NCBI GenBank assembly: GCA_025677825.1
Contig: JAIXMO010000026.1
Span: forward strand, 248,001-312,000
From: Helicostylum pulchrum
Lineage: Eukaryota; Mucoromycota; Mucoromycetes; Mucorales; Mucoraceae
Direction: 5' to 3'
Length of the DNA stretch: 64,000 nt
Made by a program: the position numbers and the translations under genes. A model generated the notes under the pieces. The model had not been told where the DNA came from, made no database searches, and saw only the letters and a list, made by a program, of their open reading frames with translations. Positions 23,690-34,962 of the stretch are shown here, piece by piece (position 1 is the first letter of the stretch; the number at the start of each line of letters is the position of its first letter).

Positions 23690-25162
23690 TTAAAAGTAAC
23701 TGGGATCGTTGCCATATCGACGACCATCACTTCGAACAGAAGGTTCCCTTCTAGGGCGATCCCTGTCACTATAGTAATAATCATCTAAATCTTGTCCTCG
23801 GTCGGATTGGTGATTTTGTACCATTCTTGGTGCAGCTGCAGTAGCATCACGTTGATATCCTCTTGCGCTTCTTTCACTTCTCGGTGGTGGTACATCTTCA
23901 TCATAATAGCGTGGTCTATTTGTGCTTTTGGGCTGTGGTCGAGAAGAAGGTTGTTGATAATAATGATCAACAGTAGTAGGCGGATGATAATTACTGTTCT
24001 TTTGATCTCGGTAATCGTCTCTATAATGAATTTCATCTCTTTGATTATCTCTGTACCGACCATTTTCTCTATAATGGTCAGTCTCCTCTCTGTACCTATC
24101 TGGTTCCCTGTACCTATCTGGTTCCCTGTAACGATCTTCGTTAGGATTGTTTCTTACGTTGGAAGGTACAGGAGGAGGGGGAGGTTGTACTTGGCGTAAT
24201 TCCTGACGCTCTCTTTCTCTACTAGATATATTTTTAGGATCCGCAGGATTCTGTTCCCATAATCTTCTTCTGGAAGGAGTTCTTACGGGGACGCCTTGAT
24301 TTTCAGGTACACTTAAATCCATTTTTTGTGGCTGCTTTCTAGTAGCTGATTTCTTTCGAGATACGGCCGGCATATCATCATTAAATAACCAGTCTGGTAA
24401 AGGTAAGCGCTTCTTTTCATAATATTCCCGAAGAATTCGAGACACGTGCGTTTCTCCCTCCCAATCATCTTCATCAGATTCTACGAAAATTTATTTGTAT
24501 GTTAAATCTATTATACATGTGTAATGTTATATATTATTACCTGCTCCACGATCATCACGGTTAGGTATTTTATCTGCCATATTCTGTGTTGCTTGCATTA
24601 ATTTTCCCCATAATTTACCTGTTTGTTTTGGTTTATCATCTAATATACAAACAAATAAAAGACAGTGTTAATAAAAAGCTTAAATTTGGGGAGTGCACTT
24701 TTGGAGCATACTTTTTTCGCTCAATTGCTTCCATTTTTCATTTTGTTTTACTTTTCCCCATAATTTCTTTCCGCTTGCAGGTTGTTCATGATGCTCAGGC
24801 AAATTGGAAGCAAAATTATTGAAATAAACAGAATCTTCTTCTTCTTGGTCTTGGTCTTGAGCGGAACTTTTACCTAGTCGAGATGACCATTTGGAATTCA
24901 CTTGTTCAGAAGATGAAAAACCTGGACTTGGTGAAGATGTGGTAGTAGACGAGGCGGATCCAGAAGACATGATCCTTGAATTTGATTGAAGTGAAACAGG
25001 CAGTGGTGTTGATTTTTGATATTTACTGGGTAATGCTGGCATCGCTGGTCTTTCTACAGGTACACACTTGTGGCGAGCTGGATATAGCCCTACATCATGT
25101 CCACAATCTTTACATAATACAACTAGTGTTGATACTCTATAATCAACTACTTGTGCTCCCAT
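23690..25162 (-). CDS. Probable Mso1-like Sec1-binding exocytosis protein
   Basis: Exons 25162-24712, 24639-24541 and 24480-23690 join in frame to 446 residues. The N-terminus has a small Cys motif (CKDCGHDVGLYPARHKC, about 16-32). A Ser-rich linker and two short related segments, KLWGKVKQNEKWKQLS and GKLWGKLMQATQNMADK, follow. At about 193-215 lies THVSRILREYYEKKRLPLPDW, which I read as the Sec1-binding region of Mso1 (domain order and spacing from memory). Yeast Mso1 binds the SM protein Sec1 and helps SNARE-mediated fusion at the plasma membrane. The C-terminal 240 residues are disordered and rich in Arg/Asp/Tyr/Pro, with a tandem DRYREP repeat matching a DNA repeat at about 24093-24130. 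The start ATG at 25162 is the first Met after which the conserved Cys segment begins. Medium confidence in function, high that the gene is real. Confidence 0.6.
24093..24132 (-). repeat. Short tandem repeat coding DRYREP
   Basis: An 18-bp unit (tacctatctggttccctg on the plus strand) is repeated twice, with a third partly diverged copy; it encodes DRYREP-DRYREP-DRYREE in the disordered tail of the Mso1-like protein. Confidence 0.7.
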
Positions 25163-25532
25163 AATTATTTTATTTTGGTTATGGTACGGAAACAAAGAGA
25201 AAAGATGAACAAAAAAAAGGGGATTTTTTTTTCTTCGTTCTCGTATAATTAAATAACCGCAATGTAGCAAATGGAAGCACGAGGATCTGCCTTTTGTCTT
25301 ACATGAAAAATTAAAATAATATCACCACTCCAAATCCCAGCTGTATCTTTTTTTTTACCAAAAAGGCTAACCACTTGCATTTTTTCCAGTTACAAGCTCT
25401 TTATGAATAAAGGAGTTTCATTATTAAAATAAGCATTTTGCCCCTGATAAACTATACTGTAGTTAGCTCAAATATAATAAAAAGTAATAATTAGTTTATT
25501 TTTATATATTATAATGCAGTGTAAAGATTAAA
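25163..25532. other. Intergenic, promoter of Mso1-like gene
   Basis: About 370 bp between the Mso1-like start and the permease stop, both minus strand. AT-rich; holds the permease 3' UTR and the promoter of the downstream gene. Nothing else seen. Confidence 0.45.
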
Positions 25533-27540
25533 TTAGTTGTTAACAGCATCTCTCCATGATATGAGATTACGAGGAATACGGTTCCAGGTATTAGGCTTAA
25601 AAATACTAACACCTTCCAAGGGATCATATTGTTTACGATCTTCCATTTCAATGGTATGACTATATTTTCATTGTTAATTAATTAAATACAAGGTACAAAT
25701 ATATACATATACATATAAACTTACGCAATGATTTCTTCACGTCCAGTATCCAAATCAACTTCTTCCAAAGGAACAAGTTTGGTTTTCATAACAAACTTAT
25801 AGCCGAAAAACAAACAGAGTACAATAGGAATACCCAAATAACAAGCAATAAGATCAGGAACGGAGACTTGTTCAGCTGACCAAGCATCGTAACCTTGTCC
25901 TACCAAAACAAAAGAACAGACTGCAAATGCAAAAATTGGGCCAACAGGGAAAATGCGTGCTTTGAAAGGTAAGTCATCAATACTATAACCTTGTGCAACA
26001 TAAGCCTTTCTAAAACGGTAATGGGAAGCAGCGATACCTAACCAGGCAATAAACCCAGCAACACCAGAAATATTCAAGAGCCAGGCGTACACAACACCAT
26101 TACCAAACAATGAAGTCAAGAAAGCAAGCATACCAACAACAGCAGTAGCAAGTACACAATAAATGGGAATACCGTTCTTGGTAAGCTTGGTAAATATTTG
26201 AGGTGCCTTACGTTCAAGAGCAAGATCATAAAGAGTACGACTAGAAGCATAAAGACCAGAGTTACCAGCAGACAAAACAGTAGTCAAGATAACAGCGTTC
26301 ATGAAATGAGCAGCAGCGTCCATACCAGCCATTCTGAAAACCAAAGTAAATGGAGAAACAGCAATATCAGTGACTTCGCCCTTTAACAACATTGGGTCAT
26401 CATAAGGAATGATCAAACCAATAATAAAGATGGCAAGAATATAAAACAAGAGGATACGCCAAAAGACTTGCTTGATGGCTTTGGGAACGTTCTTTCTAGG
26501 GTTTTCAGATTCACCAGCGGCAACACCAATCAATTCAGTACCTTGGAAAGAGAAACCAGCGGTCAAGAAAGTACTGAGGATACCCAGACCTTGTACACCA
26601 CCACGTTTAAATGTGTCGATACCATAATAGTGACCACCCAATACACCAGTATCAACAAGGATACCAAGGAAAATAAAGACAATAACAACAAGAACCTTGA
26701 GTAAAGCAAACCAATACTCTGCTTCACCATAACCCTTCACAGAGAACAAGTTTAGTGAAAGAATTAAGAGCAAGAAGATAACCGACCAAACGGCGCCAGG
26801 GAAATTGGGTAACCAAAATTCCATGACCATAGCACCAGCAGTCTATAAACAGAGTAATAATGGTGAGTATAATCGCGCTGTCTAATTTTTGACGTGGTAC
26901 AGTAAAAACCTTGATTTTGACAAATAATACATTACCAATTCTACAGCGACTGTAACAGCCCAATTGTACCAATAATTCCAACCAAGAGCAAATCCAAGAG
27001 CAGGATCAACAAATCTACCAGCATAGTTATTGAAACTACCTGAAATTGGTAAATAGGTAGCCTAAAAGAGAAAAATGATAGAGATTTAGTTTCCAACAGA
27101 TCGAAAAAAAAGAAAGATAATTATACCATTTCACCAAGACACTCCATCATAAAGAAAACCATAAGACCGATAAGAGCGTAAGCAATTAAGGCACCACCGG
27201 GACCAGCGTTTGCAACAGAAGCACCCGAAGCTAAGAACAAACCAGTACCGATAGTTCCGCCCAGCGAAATCATGGTCAACTAAGAAATAAAATGAGTATA
27301 TATAATTAACATAGTTTTGAATTAACTATATTTTACATGTCTAGCTTTCAAAGCTCTCTTTAAACGAGGTTTTTCAGGTTCACTTGTCAATAACGATCCA
27401 GATCGAGATTGTTGACGAGAAATTTCTTCAGTTAATTCAGGTAAAGATTCCTGTTTATCACTAAAGATATCATTCTTTTCACGAGAAGACTCTGGTCTTC
27501 TCATTCTAGATCGATCAGTTATAGTACCATCACCACTCAT
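25533..27540 (-). CDS. Amino-acid permease (fungal AAT/YAT family)
   Basis: Exons 27540-27337, 27279-27127, 27061-26936, 26842-25725 and 25659-25533 join in frame to 575 residues, the usual size for plasma-membrane amino-acid/proton symporters such as Can1, Lyp1 and Gap1. A polar cytosolic N-terminus (about 68 residues, with many Ser/Thr and Lys) leads into RHLTMISLGGTIGTGLFL, the hallmark of TM1. About twelve hydrophobic helices follow; GFSFQGTELIGVAAGESENPRK is the conserved TM6-TM7 segment. The tail ends with the family-like NTWNRIPRNLISWRDAVNN region. Substrate class cannot be told from sequence alone; a basic or broad-range amino acid is possible. Introns fall mainly in the first third. 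All five junctions preserve frame and the membrane topology, so the gene looks intact. Confidence 0.9.
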
Positions 27541-27743
27541 TTTTTTTTAAACAAAAAAGTAGTAAACAAAAAAGAAAGTTTGAGTATATACATCGTGCGA
27601 AATATTCTATTTACACAAAAAAATGAATTTCCGCTTTTTTTTCTTTGAAGAAAAAAATCCTAATAAGGCGCGAAAAGAAAAGATGAAGATAATCTATACA
27701 AAGGGAGACTCCGCGCTTCTTTTTTTTAAATAATTTTTTTTTA

Positions 27744-28631
27744 TTATTTAGTTCCCAAGTTTTGAAATATACGAGCTCTTGCCTCTTCATAAGCTGTCTT
27801 TCTTTCTTCAAAGGTCATATTTTTTCTTGCCTCTTTTGAGGCATCTTCAGCACTTGAATTACGTGAAGAAGGACTCGATCCAGCTGACCTACGCATAATT
27901 TTAAACTGTGGCGGGGCCTGGGCTTCTTCATTGTTATTATTTTCTACACTGTCCGTATTTTCAATTGTACTATCTTCTTCTAAACGAACATCAGGTAATC
28001 TGACACTTGGTCTACAATCACCGGAGATTTAATTATACGTTTCTTTTTTTTCTTTTTTCTTTTTTTTTTTTTGAACTTACAATTCTGTAATAAATGTCTT
28101 GCAAACATATACAGATTTTTTCATAGCATCATGATAATGATTTAATTTATAATAAGGTGCCAATTTATGAACCATTAAACGTTGATAAGAATTCATACCA
28201 GGTAAATCTAAGCGAAGTTTTCTAATGTATACAAATACACCAGTTAGATAACCACTCCCTATCTCTTGATACATATATGTATATAAAACTTACTGTTCAT
28301 CCTTAATGAAGACTTCTAATTCCAATTCTAATTTTAATAAAAATAATCTTTCTTGAGGTTTTTTCAATAAGTCAATAATAAATTCATCAGGTTCGGTAGG
28401 TACGATGGGATCACTAAATTGTTGTAAGCAAGGTGGTTGTGCTGGTACAAAAGTTTGAAATGTATATTGTGGTTGATATTGTTGTTGTTGCTGTTGCTGT
28501 TGCTGTTGCTGCTGTTGTTGATAATAGTTATTTATTATCGGTTCAGGCAAACTAGGGTTATTTAACGAATCGTTCTTTAATAATACTCGTGGTTGTTGTC
28601 GTTGTTGTTCATCTCGACTATAGTTAGACAT
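27744..28631 (-). CDS. R3H and SUZ domain protein
   Basis: Exons 28631-28294, 28221-28081 and 28011-27744 join in frame to 248 residues. The intron 28293-28222 is supported by GTAAGT, a CTAAC branch point and ATTAG, and joins DEQ to KLRLDLPGMNSYQRLM, restoring an R3H domain (about 85-150; MNSYQRLMVHKLAPYY is the typical core). R3H binds single-stranded nucleic acid. The C-terminus has a SUZ-like motif (KIMRRS, then FEERKTAYEEARARIF), another RNA-binding element; the pair is found in cytoplasmic RNA-regulating proteins such as the R3HDM/ARPP21 group. A polyglutamine run (about 12 residues) encoded by CAG/CAA repeats sits near residue 45. It shares a 286-bp divergent promoter region with the ubiquitin hydrolase gene. 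Confidence 0.85.
28476..28520 (-). repeat. CAG/CAA microsatellite encoding polyQ
   Basis: A run of mixed ttg/ctg triplets on the plus strand (CAA/CAG in the coding direction) within the R3H-SUZ gene, giving an uninterrupted glutamine tract likely to vary in length between strains. Confidence 0.8.
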
Positions 28632-28917
28632 TGTTGAGGACGGGAGACTATTATTATTATTATTATTATTATAATTAGTTGACGTGTTATTTCATCTATA
28701 CAAAATATCTTGTCATTAATATGTTCAAGATAATTCACATATAAATTACCTCGTTTATATATAAACTGTTTATTTAACAAAAAAAAGGGGGCAGGAGAAA
28801 TATGTGTTCTTTGAATAACTTGTTTAAAAAAAAAATACAAGCCACCTGTATGTTTCTACAGTTGCGCATTTTTTATTTCGGAACTTGTATCTTTCATTTT
28901 CTCACTGTTGTATTAAA
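28632..28917. promoter_or_regulatory. Shared divergent promoter region
   Basis: 286 bp separate the start codons of the R3H-SUZ gene (minus) and the ubiquitin hydrolase gene (plus), so both promoters must lie here. It includes an ATT-repeat microsatellite at about 28650-28672. No clear TATA box was chosen. Confidence 0.5.
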
Positions 28918-29883
28918 ATGGTTCAACAAGATAACAACAACAACAATAAAAAAGCTTTAAAAAGATGGGTTCCTCTTGAAGCTAACCCGGAGGTAAACTT
29001 GGTCTTTTTTTTCTTTTTCTTTTTTGCTATTATACTTACGTATAGCTTTTATAGGTTTGGAACGAGGTAACAACACGCGCATACATTCTATTTATGCATC
29101 TCAATTTACGAAACTTAAACCTGTATTTTAGATTGTCCACAAGTGTGGTGTAGACCCCAACTGGAACTATGTTGATGTATATGGTTTCGACCCTGAGCTA
29201 TTAGCCATGATTCCAAGACCTGTTCAAGCCATCATCTTTTTATTTCCCATCACTGAAGCTTACGAAAAATTCAAAGCTGAAGAAGAAGCTCACTTGGCAA
29301 AGTGTGGTCAATATATTAGCCCAGAAGTTGTATTCTTTAAGCAAACTATTTCAAATGCTTGTGGTATGATTGCTTTATTACATTCTCTTGGTAGCAGCGA
29401 TGATGAAATCATTGGTAAAGTACAAAATAGATTTTTTATATTATTAATTGTAGCTAACAGTCAATTACTTAAGGTCCTGGATTATTCAATGATATCATTT
29501 CTCAAGCCAAAAACGCATCAATTGAAGAACGCGTAGAATTATTAGAAAATTCAGTCGAGTTGGCTTCTGTTCATGAAGCTGCTGCATATGATGGTCAAAC
29601 TGTTGCTCCCGATAGAGAAGATGCAATTGATCTTCATTTCGTTTGCTTTGTTGAAGTAGATCAGCACCTCTATGAATTAGATGGTAGAAAGGCGTTCCCA
29701 ATTAATCATGGAAAGTGCTCTGATCTCGTCAAGGTAAGGCATACTGTCACTATTTTCGTATGATAAACTAATATATATATATATATATATTAGAGTGCTG
29801 CTGTAGTAATGAGAAAATACATGGAAAGAGACCCCGAGGAGACCCATTTCAGTGCTATTGCTCTTTGTAAAACTGAGGAATAA
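28918..29883 (+). CDS. YUH1: Ubiquitin C-terminal hydrolase (UCH-L3/Yuh1 type)
   Basis: Exons 28918-28992, 29055-29066, 29132-29414, 29474-29733 and 29794-29883 join in frame to 239 residues, about the size of UCH-L3. The enzyme removes small adducts from the C-terminus of ubiquitin or Nedd8/Rub1. The cysteine-protease residues are in place: Gln and Cys in KQTISNACG (Cys about 106), His in AIDLHFVCF, Asp in ELDGRKAFP. The N-terminus RWVPLEANPE, then PNWNYVDVYGFDPELL, fits the family well. The second exon is only 12 nt and encodes VWNE; without it the conserved link between NPE and IVHKCGVDPNWN is four residues short, so I accept it. Both flanking introns (62 and 65 nt) have GT/AG ends. The gene is apparently complete and functional. 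Confidence 0.92.
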
Positions 29884-30885
29884 TTGTAATGCCACATCAT
29901 ATTCCCCCCAAAGTATTATATAAACCTTGAATAAAAAAAAAGAACACTCGTTCCCTGGGATCGTATCCCTGGAAGTAACGTGATTTGACAGATATAATGT
30001 TGTGCGTACATCAATTTATTTACATTATGTCAGAAAAAAAAAATCTGTGTTTTAATAACCTTTTTTTTTTGCATTGATTACACTTATTTTTCTTGATCAA
30101 GGTGATATTTCTGCTTATGATTGAGGAGTCTTTTTTTTTTTCGTCCTACCACAAAGACCTAACATCCTCACGCGACCATTATTTAGATAAGCTCAATGGT
30201 GATACTATGCTGCGTTCCAACCATAGAAAAAAAAATTGCTATTGAATTGTATCACTCTTGCAAAGCGTCTCCTCCCCCCCCCCCACTTTTTTTTTTTTTT
30301 TTACAAAAATAGATGATAGGTAGTTACGAATCGTTCTTTATATATTATAATTAATTTCTTATGTAAAGATGAGATAGATAATACTATTTACATTTCGGGA
30401 TATGATTGTACTGTTATTTTATGCTCGTCTTTAGTATTTATATATATATAAATATATATATTAAGCGTGAAGAAATCAAGAATATCAAACCTGGAACTTT
30501 CGTGGAAACAGCCGTGTAACATTTCCTAAAACCTAGACTAAATTTCAAGAGTAAAATGCGAAAATCTCTTTATTCAAACTAGTTTAACCTTTATTTTATT
30601 TCATCTCTTCCCTTGTACATATAATTAATCTTTTCTATCCCTCATTACTTTTTTTTCCCGCGTCGTGAGTTAAACTGTGTGCAATTAGGTTAAAAAAAAT
30701 TGTTTAGGAAGCGCATCATCGCTTTAACTACATACTTGGAATTATTTGTTTCGTGCAAAAGCGCTTTTAGTTTTTGATTAATTGAAAAATTAAATATTAT
30801 TTTCTTAAACTATTGAAATTTTTTTTTTTAAGAAAATTAGGACTAGATTTTTTTTCTTCTTTATTTATATTTCCTCTTTAATTTA
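29884..30885. other. Intergenic region (1 kb)
   Basis: AT-rich DNA with an AATAAA word at 29930-29935 shortly after the hydrolase stop, a C run beside a T run at about 30271-30302 and a short (TA)n tract near 30440. No gene is seen. Its right end must have held the promoter of the glycosylase gene. Confidence 0.5.
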
Positions 30886-31465
30886 ATGGATTTCGCTAAC
30901 AATTTATTAGCAATCGATTGTCCATTGCTGTTTGTGGATAATAATCCTAAATTTCATTATGAACAAGAACGACACCATTTCTTTACTGGGAGTCATAATC
31001 TGTTTTTTCGTCTGTTAAACTAAAGCGGTATACTCGAAAAACACGTACAAAGCGACCAAAAAGCATTTGAATTATACAGGATTTCATTTTCTTACTTTGT
31101 ACAACACGTAACATATACAGAAAAAGATTTAACAAAACAAGAAAAAGAATCAGGAAAGCAACAGTTAAAGGACAAAATTGATATATATCAGCCCAAAGTG
31201 ATTTGCTTCGTCGGTAAAATGTGTTGTCAATATTTTTTACGCAAAGGAGGTGTAAACTTTGGTTTGGCCGGTGAGTATAATGGTATTCCAGTTTACTGTT
31301 TACCACATCCATGCTGCCGACGTAGAATGATTTCATACGACATCAAATTAGCGTAAGTTTTCTATTTGGGCTTTCTTCTCGTCTTTTGTACTGACAAAAA
31401 AAAAAATATGTAGATATTGGAGGCAATTCGCTGCATATTTGAATCGAAATGGTTATAATGTATAA
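30886..31465 (+). pseudogene. Mug/TDG-family DNA glycosylase with premature stop
   Basis: Two exons, 30886-31352 and 31414-31465, keep one frame of 173 codons, but codon 46 is TAA (31021-31023). Before it: ANNLLAIDCPLLFVDNNPK, then ERHHFF and NLFFRLLN; after it: SGILEKHV, IYQPKVICFVGK, EYNGIPVYCLPHP and YWRQFAAYLN. The order matches mismatch-specific uracil/thymine DNA glycosylases (Mug/TDG), which excise U or T opposite G. Family members have a GINPG active-site loop and an MPSSSAR-like second motif; here these read DNNPK and LPHPCCR, so the catalytic loops are also altered. The rest is well kept, with few other lesions, so inactivation looks recent, or the stop could be read through or be a sequencing error. 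No plausible intron removes the TAA. Confidence 0.7.
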
Positions 31466-34400
31466 TTGGTTTCAAAACAAAAAAATGCTAACTATATCAT
31501 GCTTAAAAAATAAAAGTCCATATTCAAACAACTATCGCGTAACTCTAGGAGTTTAGTAAATGGTGTTTACCGGAAATAACAGAGGTGTTTTTCATAATGA
31601 TCGATCTATTTTTTTAGGTGATTGATCACTTTTTTTTTCAACCTGCGAGACCGACTCTCACAGAGTAATATCTCTTATAATAAATTTATTGAACAATGTA
31701 TACTTTAAGCAAGAAGCTTGCGAAAGAGACATATCGACCTGTCAGGATAAAAACGTTATCGATAAATGTATTTTCATAAGTACCTCCTTGGAGCTTATGA
31801 TATGATAATAGTATTCTTGGGACAAAAGGAGATTGTGTGTAATTTAATTGAATGTGCTGTTTCAGGCTTCTGTTTATCATCAAGAAGACTATCTTTATAA
31901 GAGTCTAATTTCTAGGGTACGTAATTCAGTTTTTAATACATAATCGTTCGGGAGGTTTTTTTTTCTATACCTCTCGTCGTTGAACTTGATCCCAAGACGC
32001 AGGAGTTTATATTAAGACCGTCGCTTCATAGTTAATCTTTTTTTTTTTTTGAGTATATAACATATTAATAGTTACAGTCTTGTACTTGCATTATAAAAAA
32101 GATAGCTTTGAAAACAGTAGACGTACCAAACGTAAAGATGACAAAAAAAAACATACATAAAGCACATCTTTTTGGTGTAAAAATCCACTTTTTCTCATTC
32201 GGAACCAAGCAAGTGTTTATCGCAATCAACTATTAGACTCTCCATCACCAACCTCGGAATAATCTCTTGCTTCAGTACGCTAGCTTCAGATAATAAACTA
32301 GTAGCTGATCTATACGTCGTAAAAAAAAAAGGAAGCCATGATTCCATACTAAAAAAAAAAGGCCCTTAAGAACATCCACTTGACGTTATTTACATCTCGT
32401 TATTTATTTTTTATTCCTCGTATCTGCATTTTAAACGTTACACTAGTTAGTGTCAGTTGTTCGAAAAGAATATCTTTAACATACAGTTAAATAATCATTA
32501 TATATACATATTTATAAAAAAAAAAGGCGAGGGAGAGTAATGACAGATGTATTGAATGCATTGCATAAATATCGATTTCCAGACTTTATATATGTATATA
32601 TCTTATAGGAAATAAACTATCGTAATTTTTAAAAGAGAAAGTAATAATAATACGTTATATAATTGAGCCGCAAGCCATCCCTTTTTTAGGTCATTACTTC
32701 CAAAAAAAAAAAAGAAAAAAAAAAGAGATCCCCCCAAAACTTTTTTTTTTTTTTTTTTTGCGAAAAATCTAGTTTTTCTTTTGCGCGTGCAACAACGCAC
32801 AGCACGTACTTTGAGTTACAAAAAAAGAAGGGCTGACAATAGTATAAAACGACATTGCTCGTATCATTTTATTGTCAATAAAAAGCATGCATACATAATC
32901 ATTTATTGTAATGCATCACATTTATCTAGTAACACATATCTTTGTTACAATAATTATCAGGTGCGTTATTGTAAGCGAGATAATGTACTCACGTATATTA
33001 AATATGATGGTCTCAACAACAAAAGAAAGTAACCTGATTTTTTTCCTTTTTTTTTTTTTTTAAAAAAAAAGAAATAAACCGGGGTTTTTTCGTGCCTGTC
33101 ATATGCATGCAAAAACAAAAAGGACTATCATACCGAATATTTATCAAACGATAGTATCTCCGAGTTAACCCATGGAACGCTTTTCTACGTAAGGACGCTC
33201 TCTATAGATATAATAGGGTCACAATAAGATAATTGTGTTGTTACTTGAAGATCGCAAATTTAATTAAACAAAACTAATAAAATAAAAAGATAGCATGTTT
33301 CACACTGACATGAGGGGAGACTCAATATCCCTTATATCCGGAAAGCTGATTGAATCACACCAATTACTCACACTTACATCGCATCTACTCCCCCCTATCA
33401 CTAAGACCCAGTGACTTTAACATTTCTTCCAGAGTCAGAAGGGCACAATATAAATCTTCGTATGGATAACGCAAAGGCCTAAATAGTGATTTTCCGGGGA
33501 ACAATACCCTCCCCAAAACTTACCCAGGACTATCTTTATATAATAATACTAAAATAAGATCAATTTAGGGTTTTATTTTAAGATCGTTAAAGATTTAGAT
33601 TACGGTTATTATTGGCTGCGACGATGTTTTAATTAAAATGTGGTACAACGTAAAAGCTCTTTTTTTGCTTATCAGATGGAGTGATAAAGAAAACAAGAAG
33701 ATCAAGTAAACTCCCAATTTTTTTTTCTTCTGAACTATTGTCTGATGATACTGTATATCAAGTACAATATAGAGTTAAATATTAGGATCAATCGAAGCTT
33801 TTTATGGTTAACGAAAATAAAAAAAAGTTTTTATATTCGAAAAATAAAAAAATAAATGTAGTTGTGTATTTATCATACTTCTGGTATTTTTACCATTTTT
33901 GGACGTTTTTTTTTTTTTTTTTTTTTTTTTTTGCCTTCCGTTCTGCAAGACGGAACAAAGTTTTGGAACACATGCGGAGTAACGTAGAAACTTCAAAATG
34001 GAGACGTACATTGAAAATCTAATTTGATTTATTGTATTGTATAATAAAATAAATCATGAAATAAAAAACTTTCCATAAACTTTTGTTCTTTAAATAAGAT
34101 TAGACTATATACAAACTATTCAACTTTTAATATTTAGAGAGACATATTTTCGGGTTTGACGGATCTTTAAATCAATTAAATCTGATAAATTTTTTTTTCA
34201 TATCTCTCTTTTTTTTTTCAATCAGATACCGCTAGGGTATACAAGACTTCTTCAAAAAGATATATAAAAAAAAAGAGGTAAGCCCAGTTTAAAAGTGGGG
34301 GTACCCGTGTCAGCGGTTACTAAATTCAATACAAAAATGAGAAAAATGATCTTCAATCCTACCACTAATATGGTAACATTTTTTTTTTTCAAGACGTAGT

Positions 34401-34495
34401 ATAAATAGGGTACCAAAATCCGTATAAATAAATAAATAATCAACTCTTCTTTATCTCATTACTAGTTCTTTATATATATATACTCTAAAAAAAAA
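31466..34495. other. Gene-poor AT-rich region (3 kb)
   Basis: No supportable gene. It is dense in homopolymers, including T runs at 32741-32759 and 33908-33932. On the minus strand at about 33510-33397 a 38-codon frame (LFPGKSLFRPLRYPYED, then LEEMLKSLGLSDRGE, then TAG) has a protein-like composition unlike the surroundings and may be the tail of a decayed gene, but no family is recognised. The last 100 bp carry the promoter of the next gene. Confidence 0.5.
34400..34407 (+). promoter_or_regulatory. TATA box of the small secreted/membrane protein gene
   Basis: TATAAATA, a perfect TATA consensus, lies 96 bp upstream of the ATG at 34496; a second related word lies at about 34422. Sequence match only. 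Confidence 0.45.
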
Positions 34496-34962
34496 ATGCG
34501 TTGTTCTATGCTTATTCCATCTGTTCTTTTGGTTCTTTTGTTGGCCATTTTCAATGTTACTGTCGCTGAGTCTGTCAATAACATGGTAGGTTTTATTACA
34601 AACAATTTTTTTTATTAAAAAAAAAAGGCATTATACTAATGAACTCATAGTTAACTAGTGATAATCTCGAAGAGCAAATCGTACATGCTTACTTTGAAAA
34701 GCGCGCTCTTGGAGACGCTGCTACTGCTACCAACGGTACAGCTACAGCTACCAATGGTACAACTGCCGAAGATCCTACGGCAAGCCCCGTTAAAAAGGCA
34801 AAGACTCCTGCTAGTTTAGCTTCTCCTGCTGTATTGCAAGATGGTACTCTCTTTTATATTGGTACTGCCGTTACTTGTCTTCTCTGGGTTACAGGAAAGG
34901 TCATTGATGTTAAAATGGACCGTCAAGAAAAATACGCCGAAAGCCTTATTCATAGCATCTAG
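34496..34962 (+). CDS. Small secretory-pathway membrane protein, unknown function
   Basis: Exons 34496-34585 and 34651-34962 join in frame (intron 65 nt, ends GTAGGT and ATAG) to 133 residues. I do not recognise the family. Residues 1-25 form a clear signal peptide (MRCSMLIPSVLLVLLLAIF, cleavage likely after VAES or VTVA). The middle is polar and low-complexity, with two imperfect TATATNGT-like repeats carrying two N-glycosylation sequons (NGT) and a Lys-rich PVKKAKTP segment. A hydrophobic segment near the C-terminus (LFYIGTAVTCLLWVTGKVI) would be a single transmembrane helix with a short cytosolic tail. A type I membrane protein, perhaps of the cell surface or endoplasmic reticulum, is the best guess. 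A strong TATA box and a C/T-rich leader suggest good expression. Confidence 0.65.

Noticed and set aside
28222..28293. Alternative acceptor (GGGAG) giving extra residues GYLTGVFVYIR in the R3H protein
   Set aside because: The ATTAG acceptor with a CTAAC branch point restores the canonical R3H spacing and is the better site.
31006..31021. Removal of the TAA in the glycosylase gene by a tiny intron (GTCTG ... AAAG)
   Set aside because: It would be only about 16 nt, far below the 52-80 nt seen for every other intron in the window.
30983..31336. 117-codon minus-strand frame
   Set aside because: It is antisense to the glycosylase pseudogene, whose sense strand carries the family motifs.
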